Positions 1 through 7,892 of a stretch of DNA of 14,466 nucleotides are shown here, piece by piece. The stretch is from an uncultured Alphaproteobacteria bacterium. Lineage in GTDB: Bacteria > Pseudomonadota > Alphaproteobacteria > RF32 > CAG-239. Numbering within the stretch: position 1 is the first letter of the stretch; each line of letters starts with the position of its first letter. The position numbers were made by a program, and so were the translations under genes. The notes beneath the pieces are model-generated. The model saw nothing but the letters and a program-made list of their open reading frames with translations, was not told the origin of the DNA and ran no database searches. Location of the stretch: contig CAJUCZ010000002.1 of assembly GCA_910585375.1 (NCBI GenBank), positions 1 to 14,466 on the forward strand, in the 5' to 3' direction.

Positions 1-54
1 GATTGTTCCGATATTGCAGTGCGGCTTCGTCCGCTCAAACTTCTCTTTTGCCAT
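1..54 (-). CDS. tuf: Elongation factor Tu, N-terminal 18 codons (cut by window edge)
   Basis: Reading the minus strand from the ATG at 54 gives MAKEKFERTKPHCNIGTI, the N-terminus of EF-Tu just before the P-loop. EF-Tu is the GTPase that brings aminoacyl-tRNA to the ribosome. Only 18 codons lie inside the window; the gene continues past position 1. An AGGA about 10 bases upstream can serve as the ribosome binding site. The two tRNA genes directly upstream on the same strand match the known tRNA-Tyr/tRNA-Gly/tuf arrangement (tufB locus), and no terminator is visible between tRNA-Gly and the ATG, so co-transcription is likely. The Cys in KPHCNIG is, from memory, common in Rhodospirillales-type EF-Tu. 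The identification rests on 18 residues, but the match is very specific. Confidence 0.93.
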   Translation of the reverse strand, partial: MAKEKFERTKPHCNIGTI

Positions 55-115
55 TGTTCTTAAATCCTAAAATCTGTTATGTTGTTACAATAAAAACTCA
101 AGGGGGGAAGAAAAA

Positions 116-189
116 TGGAGCGGGTGAGGGGAATCGAACCCCCGTCATAAGCTTGGAAGGCTTCTGCTCTACCATTGAGCTACACCCGC
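116..189 (-). tRNA. tRNA-Gly (anticodon TCC)
   Basis: The minus strand folds as a complete cloverleaf. The acceptor GCGGGTG pairs with CACCCGC, the D-arm is GCTC/GAGC, the anticodon loop is CTTCCAA with anticodon TCC at 157-155, and the T-arm carries GGTTCGATTCC. The discriminator T is at 119 and an encoded CCA at 118-116. The outermost anticodon-stem pair is a mismatch. It sits between tRNA-Tyr and tuf on the same strand and is probably processed from their common transcript. Confidence 0.96.
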
Positions 190-226
190 TTAATCGTCCT
201 CTCTCGAGAGCAAACCAAGATTGAAA

Positions 227-312
227 TGGTGGAGGGGGAAGGATTCGAACCTTCGTAGACTAAAGTCGACGGATTTACAGTCCGTTGCATTTGACCGCTC
301 TGCCACCCCTCC
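227..312 (-). tRNA. tRNA-Tyr (anticodon GTA)
   Basis: On the minus strand the acceptor GGAGGGG pairs with CCCCTCC. The anticodon loop is CTGTAAA (anticodon GTA at 278-276). There is a long class II variable arm and a T-arm with GGTTCGAATCC. Discriminator A is at 230 and CCA is encoded at 229-227. The long variable arm and the GTA anticodon fit bacterial tRNA-Tyr. It is the first gene of the tRNA-Tyr/tRNA-Gly/tuf unit. A 10-base palindrome (CTCTCGAGAG, 201-210) lies in the spacer before tRNA-Gly. Confidence 0.96.
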
Positions 313-371
313 TTAAGAAACTTCCAATCCGGGGATTGAGGATTTATTCCTATAAATCATCTAACCTGCAA

Positions 372-398
372 ATAATAGCATTTTTGCTATAATGTCAA
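372..398 (-). promoter_or_regulatory. Promoter of the tRNA-Tyr/tRNA-Gly/tuf unit
   Basis: On the minus strand a perfect -35 box TTGACA (398-393) is followed, 15 bases on, by TATTAT (377-372) preceded by TGC, an extended -10. The spacing is short by two, but the extended -10 can compensate. The start would fall near 365, about 50 bases before tRNA-Tyr. The leader contains a 6-bp inverted repeat (CAATCC/GGATTG, 325-338). Confidence 0.6.
385..393 (+). promoter_or_regulatory. Extended -10 promoter facing murQ
   Basis: TGCTATAAT on the plus strand is a consensus extended -10 (TG at 385-386, TATAAT at 388-393). No good -35 is seen 16-18 bases upstream. It would give a leader of about 75 bases before murQ. 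It overlaps the opposite-strand promoter of the tRNA unit, making a compact divergent promoter. Confidence 0.5.
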
Positions 399-472
399 CA
401 CATTTTTTATATATTTCTTAATTTATTTGGATTAAATTCTGCTCATAATCTGAAAAGAGTGAGAAAAAAACC

Positions 473-1363
473 ATGCCTGTCATTGAGTTAACCGAAAAAA
501 GCAATCCGGCTTCGTCAGAAATTGATCTGCTGTCGCCTCTGGAAATTGCCCGCATAATAAACAAGGAAGACCAAAAAGTTGCCCTTGCGGTAGAAAAAGT
601 TCTGGATTCGGTTGCCGAAGGGATCGACCTGATAGCAAAAGCTTTTGCACAAGGCGGCAGGCTGGCCTATTTTGGCGCCGGCACCAGCGGCCGTCTGGGG
701 ATTCTCGACGCTTCGGAAATGCCGCCGACTTTCGGAGTCGGCAAAGACATGGTGCAGGCTTTTGTTGCCGGCGGAGAAGCCGCCGTCCGCAACGCAGTTG
801 AAAATGCCGAAGACAATGAAAAATTCGCCCTTGCCGACCTGACAAAATTCTGCCCGCGGCTACAGGACGTTATTGTCGGCATTTCTGCCGGCGGAAATCC
901 TGCTTATGTCGTAACAGCCCTCAGACAAGCACGCGATCTCGGACTGAAAACCATTGCAATCAGTTCCAATCCGCAAGCCGGGATTGCCCAATACGCTGAC
1001 ATTTTCATCAATCCACAAATCGGTCCCGAAGTCATCACCGGTTCTTCAAGAATGAAATCCGGCACTGCCCAGAAAATGATTCTGAACATGCTGACGACCG
1101 GAGCAATGATTCGCCTTGGCAAAACTTATAAAAATTATATGATTGACCTGCAGGTCAGCAATGCCAAACTCCATAAACGCGCCTGCCGCTTTGTTTCGGA
1201 AATTGCCGGCACAACATCTGAACAGGCCGCCGCATTTCTGCAAAAAAGCCATAACAACGTCAAAACCGCCTGCGTCATGGCCGCAAAAAATTGCTCAAAA
1301 GATGTGGCAGAAAAACTTCTGACCGATAACGGCGGCATTTTAAGAAAAATCATCAAAGGATAA
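473..1363 (+). CDS. murQ: N-acetylmuramic acid 6-phosphate etherase
   Basis: This cytoplasmic SIS-fold enzyme cleaves the D-lactyl ether of MurNAc-6-phosphate to GlcNAc-6-phosphate and D-lactate during peptidoglycan recycling. At 296 residues it is the usual length (E. coli MurQ is about 298). The family core GAGTSGRLGILDASEMPP spans residues 68-85. Glu82 and Glu113 sit where the E. coli catalytic glutamates 83 and 114 lie. The second signature, GPEVITGSSRMKSGTAQK, is at 184-201. The phosphate-loop region normally close to IAASGRTPYV reads ISAGGNPAYV here, which is divergent. The Shine-Dalgarno is weak (GAG about nine bases before the ATG), but no other start fits the family length. rlmB follows after five bases; no other recycling gene (anmK, murP) is in view. 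Confidence 0.95.
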   Translation: MPVIELTEKSNPASSEIDLLSPLEIARIINKEDQKVALAVEKVLDSVAEGIDLIAKAFAQGGRLAYFGAGTSGRLGILDASEMPPTFGVGKDMVQAFVAGGEAAVRNAVENAEDNEKFALADLTKFCPRLQDVIVGISAGGNPAYVVTALRQARDLGLKTIAISSNPQAGIAQYADIFINPQIGPEVITGSSRMKSGTAQKMILNMLTTGAMIRLGKTYKNYMIDLQVSNAKLHKRACRFVSEIAGTTSEQAAAFLQKSHNNVKTACVMAAKNCSKDVAEKLLTDNGGILRKIIKG

Positions 1364-1368
1364 TCATC

Positions 1369-2133
1369 ATGGCTAAAAACAAAAACTTTTCCGTATCCCC
1401 CGCCAAAGACAGCGTGCTTTTATACGGCAAACATCCCGTCTTTGCAGCCATCGCCAATCCGGCACGCCGGATTCTTAAAATTTACGCCGCAGCGGAAAAT
1501 GCGCCGGAACTCAAACAACACCTGACCGCCAACCAAAAAGACAATGTTCCTCTGCAAATTGTTGACCGTAAAGACATTGACAAAATGCTTCCGCGTGAAG
1601 CCGTTCATCAGGGATACGCCGCCCGGTGCAAAGAACTGGAAAACTATTCGATTGAAGACATCTGCGCTCTCGCGGACCAGCGGCCGGATTGCCATATTCT
1701 GGTGCTTGATCAGGTGACGGATCCGCAAAATATCGGAGCGATTATCCGTTCCTGCGTTGCATTTGATACGCTTGCGCTTGTCATGCAGGACAAAAATTCA
1801 CCACAGGAAACCGGTGCCATGGCCAAGGCCTCTGCCGGTATGATTGAACTCTTGCCTGTCTGCCGCGTCACCAATCTCTCCCGTACGCTGAACCGGCTGA
1901 AAGAAGCCGGCTTTTGGATTCTCGGCATGGACGGATATGCCCACACTACAATCGGACAAATCAATAAATCGGGAAAAACAGCTATTGTCATGGGCTCGGA
2001 AGGCAAAGGAATGCGCCGGCTTGTAGAAGAAAGCTGCGATGCCTCGGTCAAATTGCCTATTTCGCCCAAAGTCGAAAGCCTCAACGTTTCAACAGCCGCA
2101 GCCATTGCTCTTTATGAAATCAACCGCCGCTGA
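1369..2133 (+). CDS. rlmB: 23S rRNA 2'-O-ribose methyltransferase, SpoU/TrmH family (RlmB-like)
   Basis: The 254-residue protein has a SpoU substrate-binding domain at the N-terminus (YGKHPVFAAI, residues 19-28) and a trefoil-knot SPOUT methyltransferase domain from about residue 108. The three family motifs are present: DPQNIGAIIRS (118-128), IVMGSEGKGMRRLVEE (206-221) and LPISPKVESLNVSTA (229-243). Asn121, Arg127, Glu211 and Asn239 are the expected catalytic or SAM-site positions. RlmB methylates G2251 of 23S rRNA; TrmH relatives act on other guanosines, so the exact target is inferred from overall similarity. The ATG is five bases after the murQ stop, with AAAGGA inside the end of murQ, so the two are probably co-translated. 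No terminator hairpin is seen after it. Confidence 0.85.
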   Translation: MAKNKNFSVSPAKDSVLLYGKHPVFAAIANPARRILKIYAAAENAPELKQHLTANQKDNVPLQIVDRKDIDKMLPREAVHQGYAARCKELENYSIEDICALADQRPDCHILVLDQVTDPQNIGAIIRSCVAFDTLALVMQDKNSPQETGAMAKASAGMIELLPVCRVTNLSRTLNRLKEAGFWILGMDGYAHTTIGQINKSGKTAIVMGSEGKGMRRLVEESCDASVKLPISPKVESLNVSTAAAIALYEINRR

Positions 2134-2163
2134 CCGATTCATAATATTTTCAGCTTTTGCCGT

Positions 2164-2169
2164 TATAAT
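2164..2169 (+). promoter_or_regulatory. Possible -10 box upstream of the ABC operon
   Basis: A perfect TATAAT lies 28 bases before the ATG of the ABC ATPase gene, in the 64-base rlmB gap. No convincing -35 is found at 16-18 bases. It may be an internal promoter that separates the envelope operon from murQ-rlmB, or chance in an AT-rich gap. Confidence 0.4.
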
Positions 2170-2197
2170 AAAACCGGTTTAATCAAAAGGAAAAAGC

Positions 2198-2929
2198 ATG
2201 ACCGCAACAATTGAAGTAAAAAAACTTTGCAAAAATTTTGACAATCTGCAGGCAGTGGCAGACATCAGCTTCAGCACCGCAAAAGGAGAAATTATTGCGC
2301 TGCTCGGACCGAACGGCGCCGGAAAATCAACCCTGATGAATATGATAACAGGCTATCTGGCACCGTCTGACGGAGAAATTTTTATTCTTGGAAAAAGCAT
2401 CAAAAATCATCCGCTGGCTGCCAAAACCGCCATCGGTTTTTTGTCTGAAGGCTCTCCGCTGTATCCGGACATGACCGTTGCTGCTTTTTTGAATTACATG
2501 GCGGAACTCCGCGGTTTTTCCGGAAAAAAGAAAGAAGAACGTCTGCAAACGGTCTGCAAAACCGCCAATATCGAAAACGTACTGACCCAGCGTATTGAAA
2601 CGCTGTCCAAAGGCTATCTCCGCCGTGTCGGCTTTGCCCAAAGCATTATCTCCGATCCGCAAATTCTGCTGCTTGATGAACCGACAGACGGCCTTGACCC
2701 CAATCAGAAGGAACACATCCGCAACCTGATAAAACAAATGGGCCAAAACAAAACCATTATTATCTCCACTCATTTATTGGAAGAAGCTGAAAACATCAGC
2801 ACGCGGATTATCCTGATTAACAAGGGAAAAATCATGGCGGACGGCAGCTTGCAGGATGTTTTGCGGCAAACGCACAGCCGCAGTCTGGAAAACGCTTTCA
2901 AAAAACTGACTGCCTGGGAGAATAATTAA
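2198..2929 (+). CDS. ABC transporter ATP-binding protein, GldA-like
   Basis: This is a single nucleotide-binding domain of 243 residues. Walker A is GPNGAGKST (37-45), the signature is LSKGYLRRVGFAQ (136-148) in place of the usual LSGGQ, Walker B is ILLLDEP (156-162) followed by the D-loop GLDP, and the switch His is H192. The LSKGY signature and the FLSEGSPLYPDMT segment in the Q-loop region (81-93) are typical, from memory, of the GldA/NatA-type ATPases that pair with ABC-2 permeases. The Shine-Dalgarno AAGGA lies seven bases before the ATG. The stop overlaps the next start by one base (TAATG), and the next gene is a fused permease, so this is surely its ATPase partner. The transported substrate is unknown. 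Confidence 0.9.
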   Translation: MTATIEVKKLCKNFDNLQAVADISFSTAKGEIIALLGPNGAGKSTLMNMITGYLAPSDGEIFILGKSIKNHPLAAKTAIGFLSEGSPLYPDMTVAAFLNYMAELRGFSGKKKEERLQTVCKTANIENVLTQRIETLSKGYLRRVGFAQSIISDPQILLLDEPTDGLDPNQKEHIRNLIKQMGQNKTIIISTHLLEEAENISTRIILINKGKIMADGSLQDVLRQTHSRSLENAFKKLTAWENN

Positions 2930-5900
2930 TGAAAAGCACCTTTATCATTGCCAAAAACGAACTCAAACGCTACTTTACATCACCGTTGGCCTACGTCTAT
3001 CTGGTGGCTTTTCTGCTTCTCAATGGCTCCTTTACCATTTACTTCGGTCATTTTTTTGAACGCGGCAGAGCCGACCTGCTGCCGATGTTCAGCTTTCAGC
3101 CTTGGCTGTACCTGCTGTTTATTCCGGGAATTTCCATGCGCCTCTGGGCTGAGGAGTTCAAAAGCAAAAGCATTGTCCAAATTATGACTATGCCGGTCAC
3201 AACCACCGCACTGGTTTGGGGCAAATTTTTGGCTTCCTGGCTGTTTTGCGCGATTGCCTTAATCCTGACTTTTCCGTTCTGGATAACAGTCAACCTGCTC
3301 GGCGAACCGGACAATGCCGTTATTGTGCTCAGCTACTTCGGCAGTTTTGTTCTGGCCGGCTGCATGCTCGCCATCTCGCAAACCATGTCTGCCCTGACCA
3401 AAAATCAGGTAATCGCTCTGGTACTGTCCGTCATCGTCAACCTGCTGTTTTTCTTAAGTTCGCTGGAATACGTCCTCGCCTTATTCCGGATATTTTTGCC
3501 GCTCTCAATTGTAGACATGATCGCCTCTTTCAGCTTCATCACCCACTTTGCGGCCATCACGCAGGGACTGCTGGAACTTCGCGATATTATATTTTTCGCA
3601 TCTTTAATTCTGTTGTTTAACTTCACGACCGAAATTATCGTCAGCTTCAAAACGTCCGGCACATCGCCCTTGGTACGCTCCGGCTGCCGCCGGCACTATA
3701 TTCTGCTCTTTGCAGCACTTCTTCTGGGCTTTATCGGCCTCAACCTGCTTGCCAACAACCACCTCCGCAACATCCGTCTGGACTTAACGGAAGAAAACAA
3801 CTTTACCCTTACGCCGTCTACCCGCCGGATTCTTCAAAATTTGCCCGATCCGGTCAACGCCAAACTTTTCTATTCCAAAATTTTGAGCGAACGCAATCCG
3901 GAATTCCGCACCTATTTTGACAAGATCCGGTTGTTGCTGCAACAATACGAAAACATCTCCGGCGGGCAATTCTCTTATCAGATAAATTATGTCGAACCGA
4001 TGAGCGAGTCGGAAGATTACGCCATCGCCGTCGGCCTCCATGGTTTTCCGGTCATAGACCGCTCGCAAGCCGCTTTTTTCGGCATTGTTTTTTCTGACAG
4101 TCTGGACAACAAAAAAATCATTCCTTTTTTGCCGCTGGAACGTCAGGAGCACATTGAACAAGACCTGACCGAAACAATTTATACTCTGAATAATGCCAAA
4201 CCGCTGCTCGGCATATTTTCGTCTCTGCCGGTCAACAGCGAAACCGTCAACGGCATTATCACCCCGCGTTGGGAGCTGCTGAACCGTCTGGACAAGTTTT
4301 ACAGCATCAGGATGATAAATAAACCCGAAGACGTTACAGATTCGCTCAAAGCCATACTTGTCATTCATCCCAAACATCCTTCGGACGCCATGGTCAAAGC
4401 CTTGCGGGAATACAGTTATCAGGGCGGAAAAATCATACTCTTTGTCGACATCGCTTCCGAAGCCTTAAACAATCTGGCACCGGTCGATTCCAGACCAGAA
4501 CCGTCTGATCTGAACGGTCTGGATAAAATCTGGGGATTTCACTATTACCCTGACGTTGCCACTGCTGATCTCGAGAATTCACTGTTAGTCAACGCTTCCG
4601 GCAACACAACCAAGACCGCCAATTTTACGCAGGATGTTGCCCAGTTCCTGCTGCACGAAAACAATTTCAATCCGGCATTTTCCGGCTTAACGCGCCTGAA
4701 ACAACTTTTGTTTTCTTCCGCCACCGTTATTGAACCGGATCAACAACAGCAAAACGTCAGCTTTACGCCGCTGATTTCGCTGAGTCGGAATGCCGCGCTG
4801 ATTCCGGCTGAATTGATTCGACGCGGCACCAATCCGGCAGACCTGCTCCGCCGATTTAAAGCAGACACTTACAGCAAATATATCGCCGCCCGCCTTACCA
4901 GCACTAACCTCAGCAAGGCTTTTGACGTGATTATTATCGGCGACACCGACTTTTTGTACGATTCCTACTGGGGAAAAAACATCTTTATCGGCGATAAACA
5001 ATATTTTATTCCGTTGCTTGATAACGCCGACTTCGTACTGAACGGACTGGATGTTCTCGCCGGAAATCAGGATCTGCTGAGCCTGCGCGGACAAACGGAA
5101 AAACTGCGCCCGTTCACTCAGGTCGAGCATATTCGCAAAGCCGGCCTGCGCGAAGCCAAAATCAAAGAAAACGAGATTATGAACAACATTGACCGTGCCA
5201 AAACCGGCCTGCAGGAAGTCTGGAACAAAAAAACCTTTGAACAACGGGAAAATTTCACGCCGGATGAACTGGCACTGATTGCCGGCATCCGCAAACAACT
5301 GAATTCGCTGCGGCAGGAATTGCAAAAAGTACAGGAAGAAAGCCGCCGGCAGATTCAAAAAATAGATTTGTCCGTCAAATTTGCCAACATCTACGCTTTG
5401 CCTCTGCTCTTGGGATTGGCTGTTCTGCTCTTTCGTTTCAGGCACCGCCGCCGGATGCATTCTCACCCGTCCGAAAGCTTGAAACGCGGACCTCGCCTGA
5501 TAATTTTCGGCGCACTTCTGCTTCTTGTCACCGGCCTCATGTCTTCGCATTTCACACGCCTCGACAGCTCGGAAAACTTCATTGAAAAACCGCTGTTTGC
5601 CAAACTTCCGAACCAAATAAACAATATCTCGGAAATCTCTCTCACAACCATCCGCGGCAACCTGACGTTTGTCAAACAGGACGGCATCTGGCAGTTAAAA
5701 GGCCGGCCGCACTTTATGGTGCTGCAAGACCGCATCCGTAGTTTCTTAAGCGCTCTGCTGGAAGCCCGTTACTTTGAAAAGAAATCGGATAAAATCGAAC
5801 ATCTGGCACATTTCGGTTTGCAGGACTTTGACGATCCCGCTTCACAAAAAACCGAAGTCACCCTGTTTAATACCGGAAAAAAACCGCTTGCACGTTTTGA

Positions 5901-6384
5901 TATCGGCCGCTACGATATTGACATTGGCCGCGGTTCAAGAGCTGCTTATGTCAGATTTCCGCCCAAATTTCAGGTCTGGACTGCCGCCGCCGATTTTATC
6001 GACCTCTCACCGGATGCCGCAGACTGGACATACAGTACTCTCTGGAATTTACGGCTGGGACGGTTAATCGGCTTCAACGGCATAACGGATACTTACCGTG
6101 TCAGCCTGCTTGCCAGAGCAATGCTGAACACCCGTCTGTTGACGGCGCAAACCGGCTTGAAAAATCCTGAAGAACTGTTTTCTTTCCGGTTGTTGGCAGA
6201 AAGCAGCCAGGATATCACTTACAAATTTTATCAGGCGGCAGACAAATATTTTGTAAACATAAGTTTTGCCCGAATTCCGAATGAAAAGACCTTGCAGCTT
6301 TTTGAAAAATACACTAAAGACGTTTATTATGAAATAAACAAAAAAGATTTGGAGAATATCAAAAATGTCATCACCGCTCACTAA
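2929..6384 (+). CDS. Fused ABC-2 permease, GldG-like periplasmic domain and DUF4340-like domain
   Basis: One uninterrupted 1151-residue frame with three parts. Residues 1-240 form an ABC-2/GldF-type permease with about six hydrophobic segments (near 20-42, 55-70, 100-124, 132-155, 161-201 and 218-238) and the typical N-terminus IAKNELKRYFTSPLAY. A further helix at 257-276 leads into a long GldG/ABC_transp_aux-like region (about 280-815; LDLTEENNFTLTPSTRRIL at 284-302), which ends in a charged, coiled-coil-like stretch (735-812) and a helix at 820-837. After a short basic loop comes a helix at 855-873, then a DUF4340-like domain (about 880-1151; the segment around GIWQLKGRP at 919-927 is typical). 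GldF, GldG and DUF4340 proteins are usually separate or partly fused neighbours. By analogy with Gld/Bacteroidetes-type systems it acts in the inner membrane with the upstream ATPase. Domain names come from recall of family features, not a search. Confidence 0.85.
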   Translation: MKSTFIIAKNELKRYFTSPLAYVYLVAFLLLNGSFTIYFGHFFERGRADLLPMFSFQPWLYLLFIPGISMRLWAEEFKSKSIVQIMTMPVTTTALVWGKFLASWLFCAIALILTFPFWITVNLLGEPDNAVIVLSYFGSFVLAGCMLAISQTMSALTKNQVIALVLSVIVNLLFFLSSLEYVLALFRIFLPLSIVDMIASFSFITHFAAITQGLLELRDIIFFASLILLFNFTTEIIVSFKTSGTSPLVRSGCRRHYILLFAALLLGFIGLNLLANNHLRNIRLDLTEENNFTLTPSTRRILQNLPDPVNAKLFYSKILSERNPEFRTYFDKIRLLLQQYENISGGQFSYQINYVEPMSESEDYAIAVGLHGFPVIDRSQAAFFGIVFSDSLDNKKIIPFLPLERQEHIEQDLTETIYTLNNAKPLLGIFSSLPVNSETVNGIITPRWELLNRLDKFYSIRMINKPEDVTDSLKAILVIHPKHPSDAMVKALREYSYQGGKIILFVDIASEALNNLAPVDSRPEPSDLNGLDKIWGFHYYPDVATADLENSLLVNASGNTTKTANFTQDVAQFLLHENNFNPAFSGLTRLKQLLFSSATVIEPDQQQQNVSFTPLISLSRNAALIPAELIRRGTNPADLLRRFKADTYSKYIAARLTSTNLSKAFDVIIIGDTDFLYDSYWGKNIFIGDKQYFIPLLDNADFVLNGLDVLAGNQDLLSLRGQTEKLRPFTQVEHIRKAGLREAKIKENEIMNNIDRAKTGLQEVWNKKTFEQRENFTPDELALIAGIRKQLNSLRQELQKVQEESRRQIQKIDLSVKFANIYALPLLLGLAVLLFRFRHRRRMHSHPSESLKRGPRLIIFGALLLLVTGLMSSHFTRLDSSENFIEKPLFAKLPNQINNISEISLTTIRGNLTFVKQDGIWQLKGRPHFMVLQDRIRSFLSALLEARYFEKKSDKIEHLAHFGLQDFDDPASQKTEVTLFNTGKKPLARFDIGRYDIDIGRGSRAAYVRFPPKFQVWTAAADFIDLSPDAADWTYSTLWNLRLGRLIGFNGITDTYRVSLLARAMLNTRLLTAQTGLKNPEELFSFRLLAESSQDITYKFYQAADKYFVNISFARIPNEKTLQLFEKYTKDVYYEINKKDLENIKNVITAH

Positions 6385-7312
6385 AGCCCAAAGCGACCGT
6401 TTAAAAAATCTTGCTGCCTGCGCCAGCATATCCGTGGCTGTTGCCTTGTGCCTGCTGAAAATCTTCGGCGCTCTGGTTACAGATTCTCTGGCTGTTTTGT
6501 CTTCCATGGTTGACAGCCTTTCAGACATTTTTGCCTCTCTCATCACGCTGATTGCCGTACGCTATTCTGCTAAACCGGCCAGCATGAACCACCGCTACGG
6601 TTACGGCAAAGCCGAAGCTCTGAGTTCATTGACACAGGCCGCCTTTATTGCCGGTTCGGGATTATTCGTAATGTATGACGGCTTCAGCCGGTTTATTGCC
6701 CCGCGTCCGATTGCCGATACGGGAACAGGCCTTGCAATCATGACTGTCAGCATCATTGCAACACTTATCCTCATCACCTTTCAGCGCCGGGTCGCCCGTC
6801 TGACCAAATCACAGGCAATTCTGGCCGACAGCGCCCATTACGTTGTAGATCTGCTGACCAACGGCTCAATCATCCTCAGCCTGCTTGTCGTCAAACTCTT
6901 CGGTTTCTTATGGTTTGACACGCTGACCGCCGTCCTGATAGCCGCCTATCTGCTATACAACGCCTATGATCTGGCCAAACAGGCTATCGCCCAGCTCCTT
7001 GATCAGGAACTCGATGAAAGTATCAGAAACAAAGTCATGAATTATGCCAAATCCTTTGATTTTGTCCGCGGCATTCATGATTTTCGCAGCCGTGACCTCG
7101 GGGGAATATATCTGTTTGAATTCCACCTCGAACTTGACGGTGAACTGCCGCTGTATCAGGCTCATCACTACTGCAATATGGTAGAAGAAAAAATCCTGCA
7201 CAAATTTCCCGATGCTCAAATCATAATCCATCAGGATCCGGCCGGCATCAAAGAAGACCGTCTGGATAACAAAATAAAACCTGCCAAAAAGAAAGGAAAA
7301 CAAAATGCTTAA
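6365..7312 (+). CDS. Cation diffusion facilitator, FieF/YiiP type
   Basis: This 315-residue inner-membrane metal/proton antiporter is closest in pattern to E. coli YiiP (FieF), which exports Zn2+ or Fe2+. The transport-site residues are intact: Asp50 and Asp54 in DSLSD of helix 2, and His158 and Asp162 in ADSAHYVVD of helix 5. In the helix 2-3 loop, PASMNHRYGYGKAE keeps His76 but has Ser73 and Tyr80 where YiiP has Asp68 and His75, so the site B ligands are largely lost. The cytoplasmic domain keeps the ligands of the binuclear site (His238, His254, His266, His289, Asp291). The tail is lysine-rich. The start overlaps the end of the permease fusion by 20 bases, with GGAG ten bases upstream. Metal specificity cannot be read from sequence alone. 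Confidence 0.92.
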   Translation: MSSPLTKAQSDRLKNLAACASISVAVALCLLKIFGALVTDSLAVLSSMVDSLSDIFASLITLIAVRYSAKPASMNHRYGYGKAEALSSLTQAAFIAGSGLFVMYDGFSRFIAPRPIADTGTGLAIMTVSIIATLILITFQRRVARLTKSQAILADSAHYVVDLLTNGSIILSLLVVKLFGFLWFDTLTAVLIAAYLLYNAYDLAKQAIAQLLDQELDESIRNKVMNYAKSFDFVRGIHDFRSRDLGGIYLFEFHLELDGELPLYQAHHYCNMVEEKILHKFPDAQIIIHQDPAGIKEDRLDNKIKPAKKKGKQNA

Positions 7313-7892
7313 ATTGCTTTCATTCTTATCCGCGCTTTCAATCAGCTTTTGTGCAGCAGCACAAGAAATCAAACTTCCGGCGCCGCAGACTGAAGGCGGC
7401 ATGCCGTTATTAAACACCATCGCTGCCCGCAAAACCACACGCGAATTTTCCGCCCGCCCGATAGATGCCCAAATCTTGAGCGAAATCCTCTGGACTGCCT
7501 GGGGGCTTACTCATGACGGCAAGCACAGCATCCCAACTTCTCAAAACAAACAAAACCTGAAAGTATATGTTTTGCAGGCTGACGGCGTTTGGCTTTACAA
7601 TCCGGAAAAAAACACCATTGAAAACATAAGCCCCAAAGATGTCCGCAGCATTTTGAATACACAAGCTTTTGTAAAAGACGCGCCGCTGCATCTGGCTTTT
7701 GTCGGCAGCGACAAAAAAAACTCGCCGATGCACGCCGGTTCAGCCTATCAGAATGTCGGGCTGTACTGTGCTTCCAAAGGCCTGAACAACGTTGTCCGCG
7801 GCTATTTTGACCACCCGGCCCTCGGAAAAGAACTCCATCTGAAAGACAATGAAGAAGTAATTGTAACTCAGGCCGTCGGTTGGAGCAAATAA
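7305..7892 (+). CDS. Secreted nitroreductase-family protein, SagB/ThcOx type
   Basis: This 195-residue protein begins with a signal peptide (basic start, hydrophobic 4-15, probable cleavage after the alanines at 17-19), which suggests a periplasmic location. The mature part has the FMN-binding nitroreductase pattern: RKTTREFSARP (42-52), an SQNKQNLKVYVL segment (79-90), GSAYQNVGLYCASKGLN (145-161) and the C-terminal TQAVGW (188-193). This resembles the SagB/ThcOx dehydrogenase branch; exported versions next to other envelope genes are known, from memory, in Bacteroidetes. No leader peptide or cyclodehydratase genes are nearby, so a role in azoline peptide maturation is unlikely. The start overlaps the CDF stop by eight bases and has a good AAAGGA. 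Substrate and electron donor are unknown. Confidence 0.82.
   Translation: MLKLLSFLSALSISFCAAAQEIKLPAPQTEGGMPLLNTIAARKTTREFSARPIDAQILSEILWTAWGLTHDGKHSIPTSQNKQNLKVYVLQADGVWLYNPEKNTIENISPKDVRSILNTQAFVKDAPLHLAFVGSDKKNSPMHAGSAYQNVGLYCASKGLNNVVRGYFDHPALGKELHLKDNEEVIVTQAVGWSK

Noticed and set aside
201..210. CTCTCGAGAG palindrome between the two tRNAs as a regulatory site
   Set aside because: Ten bases in a processed tRNA spacer; more likely a processing hairpin or chance.
3784..4377. Minus-strand ORF of 197 codons
   Set aside because: Antisense to the GldG-like domain, with no motif, signal or binding site.
4687..5616. Minus-strand ORF of 309 codons inside the permease fusion
   Set aside because: It is antisense to a well-supported domain, has no binding site and no recognisable motifs, and its length reflects the codon bias of the real gene.
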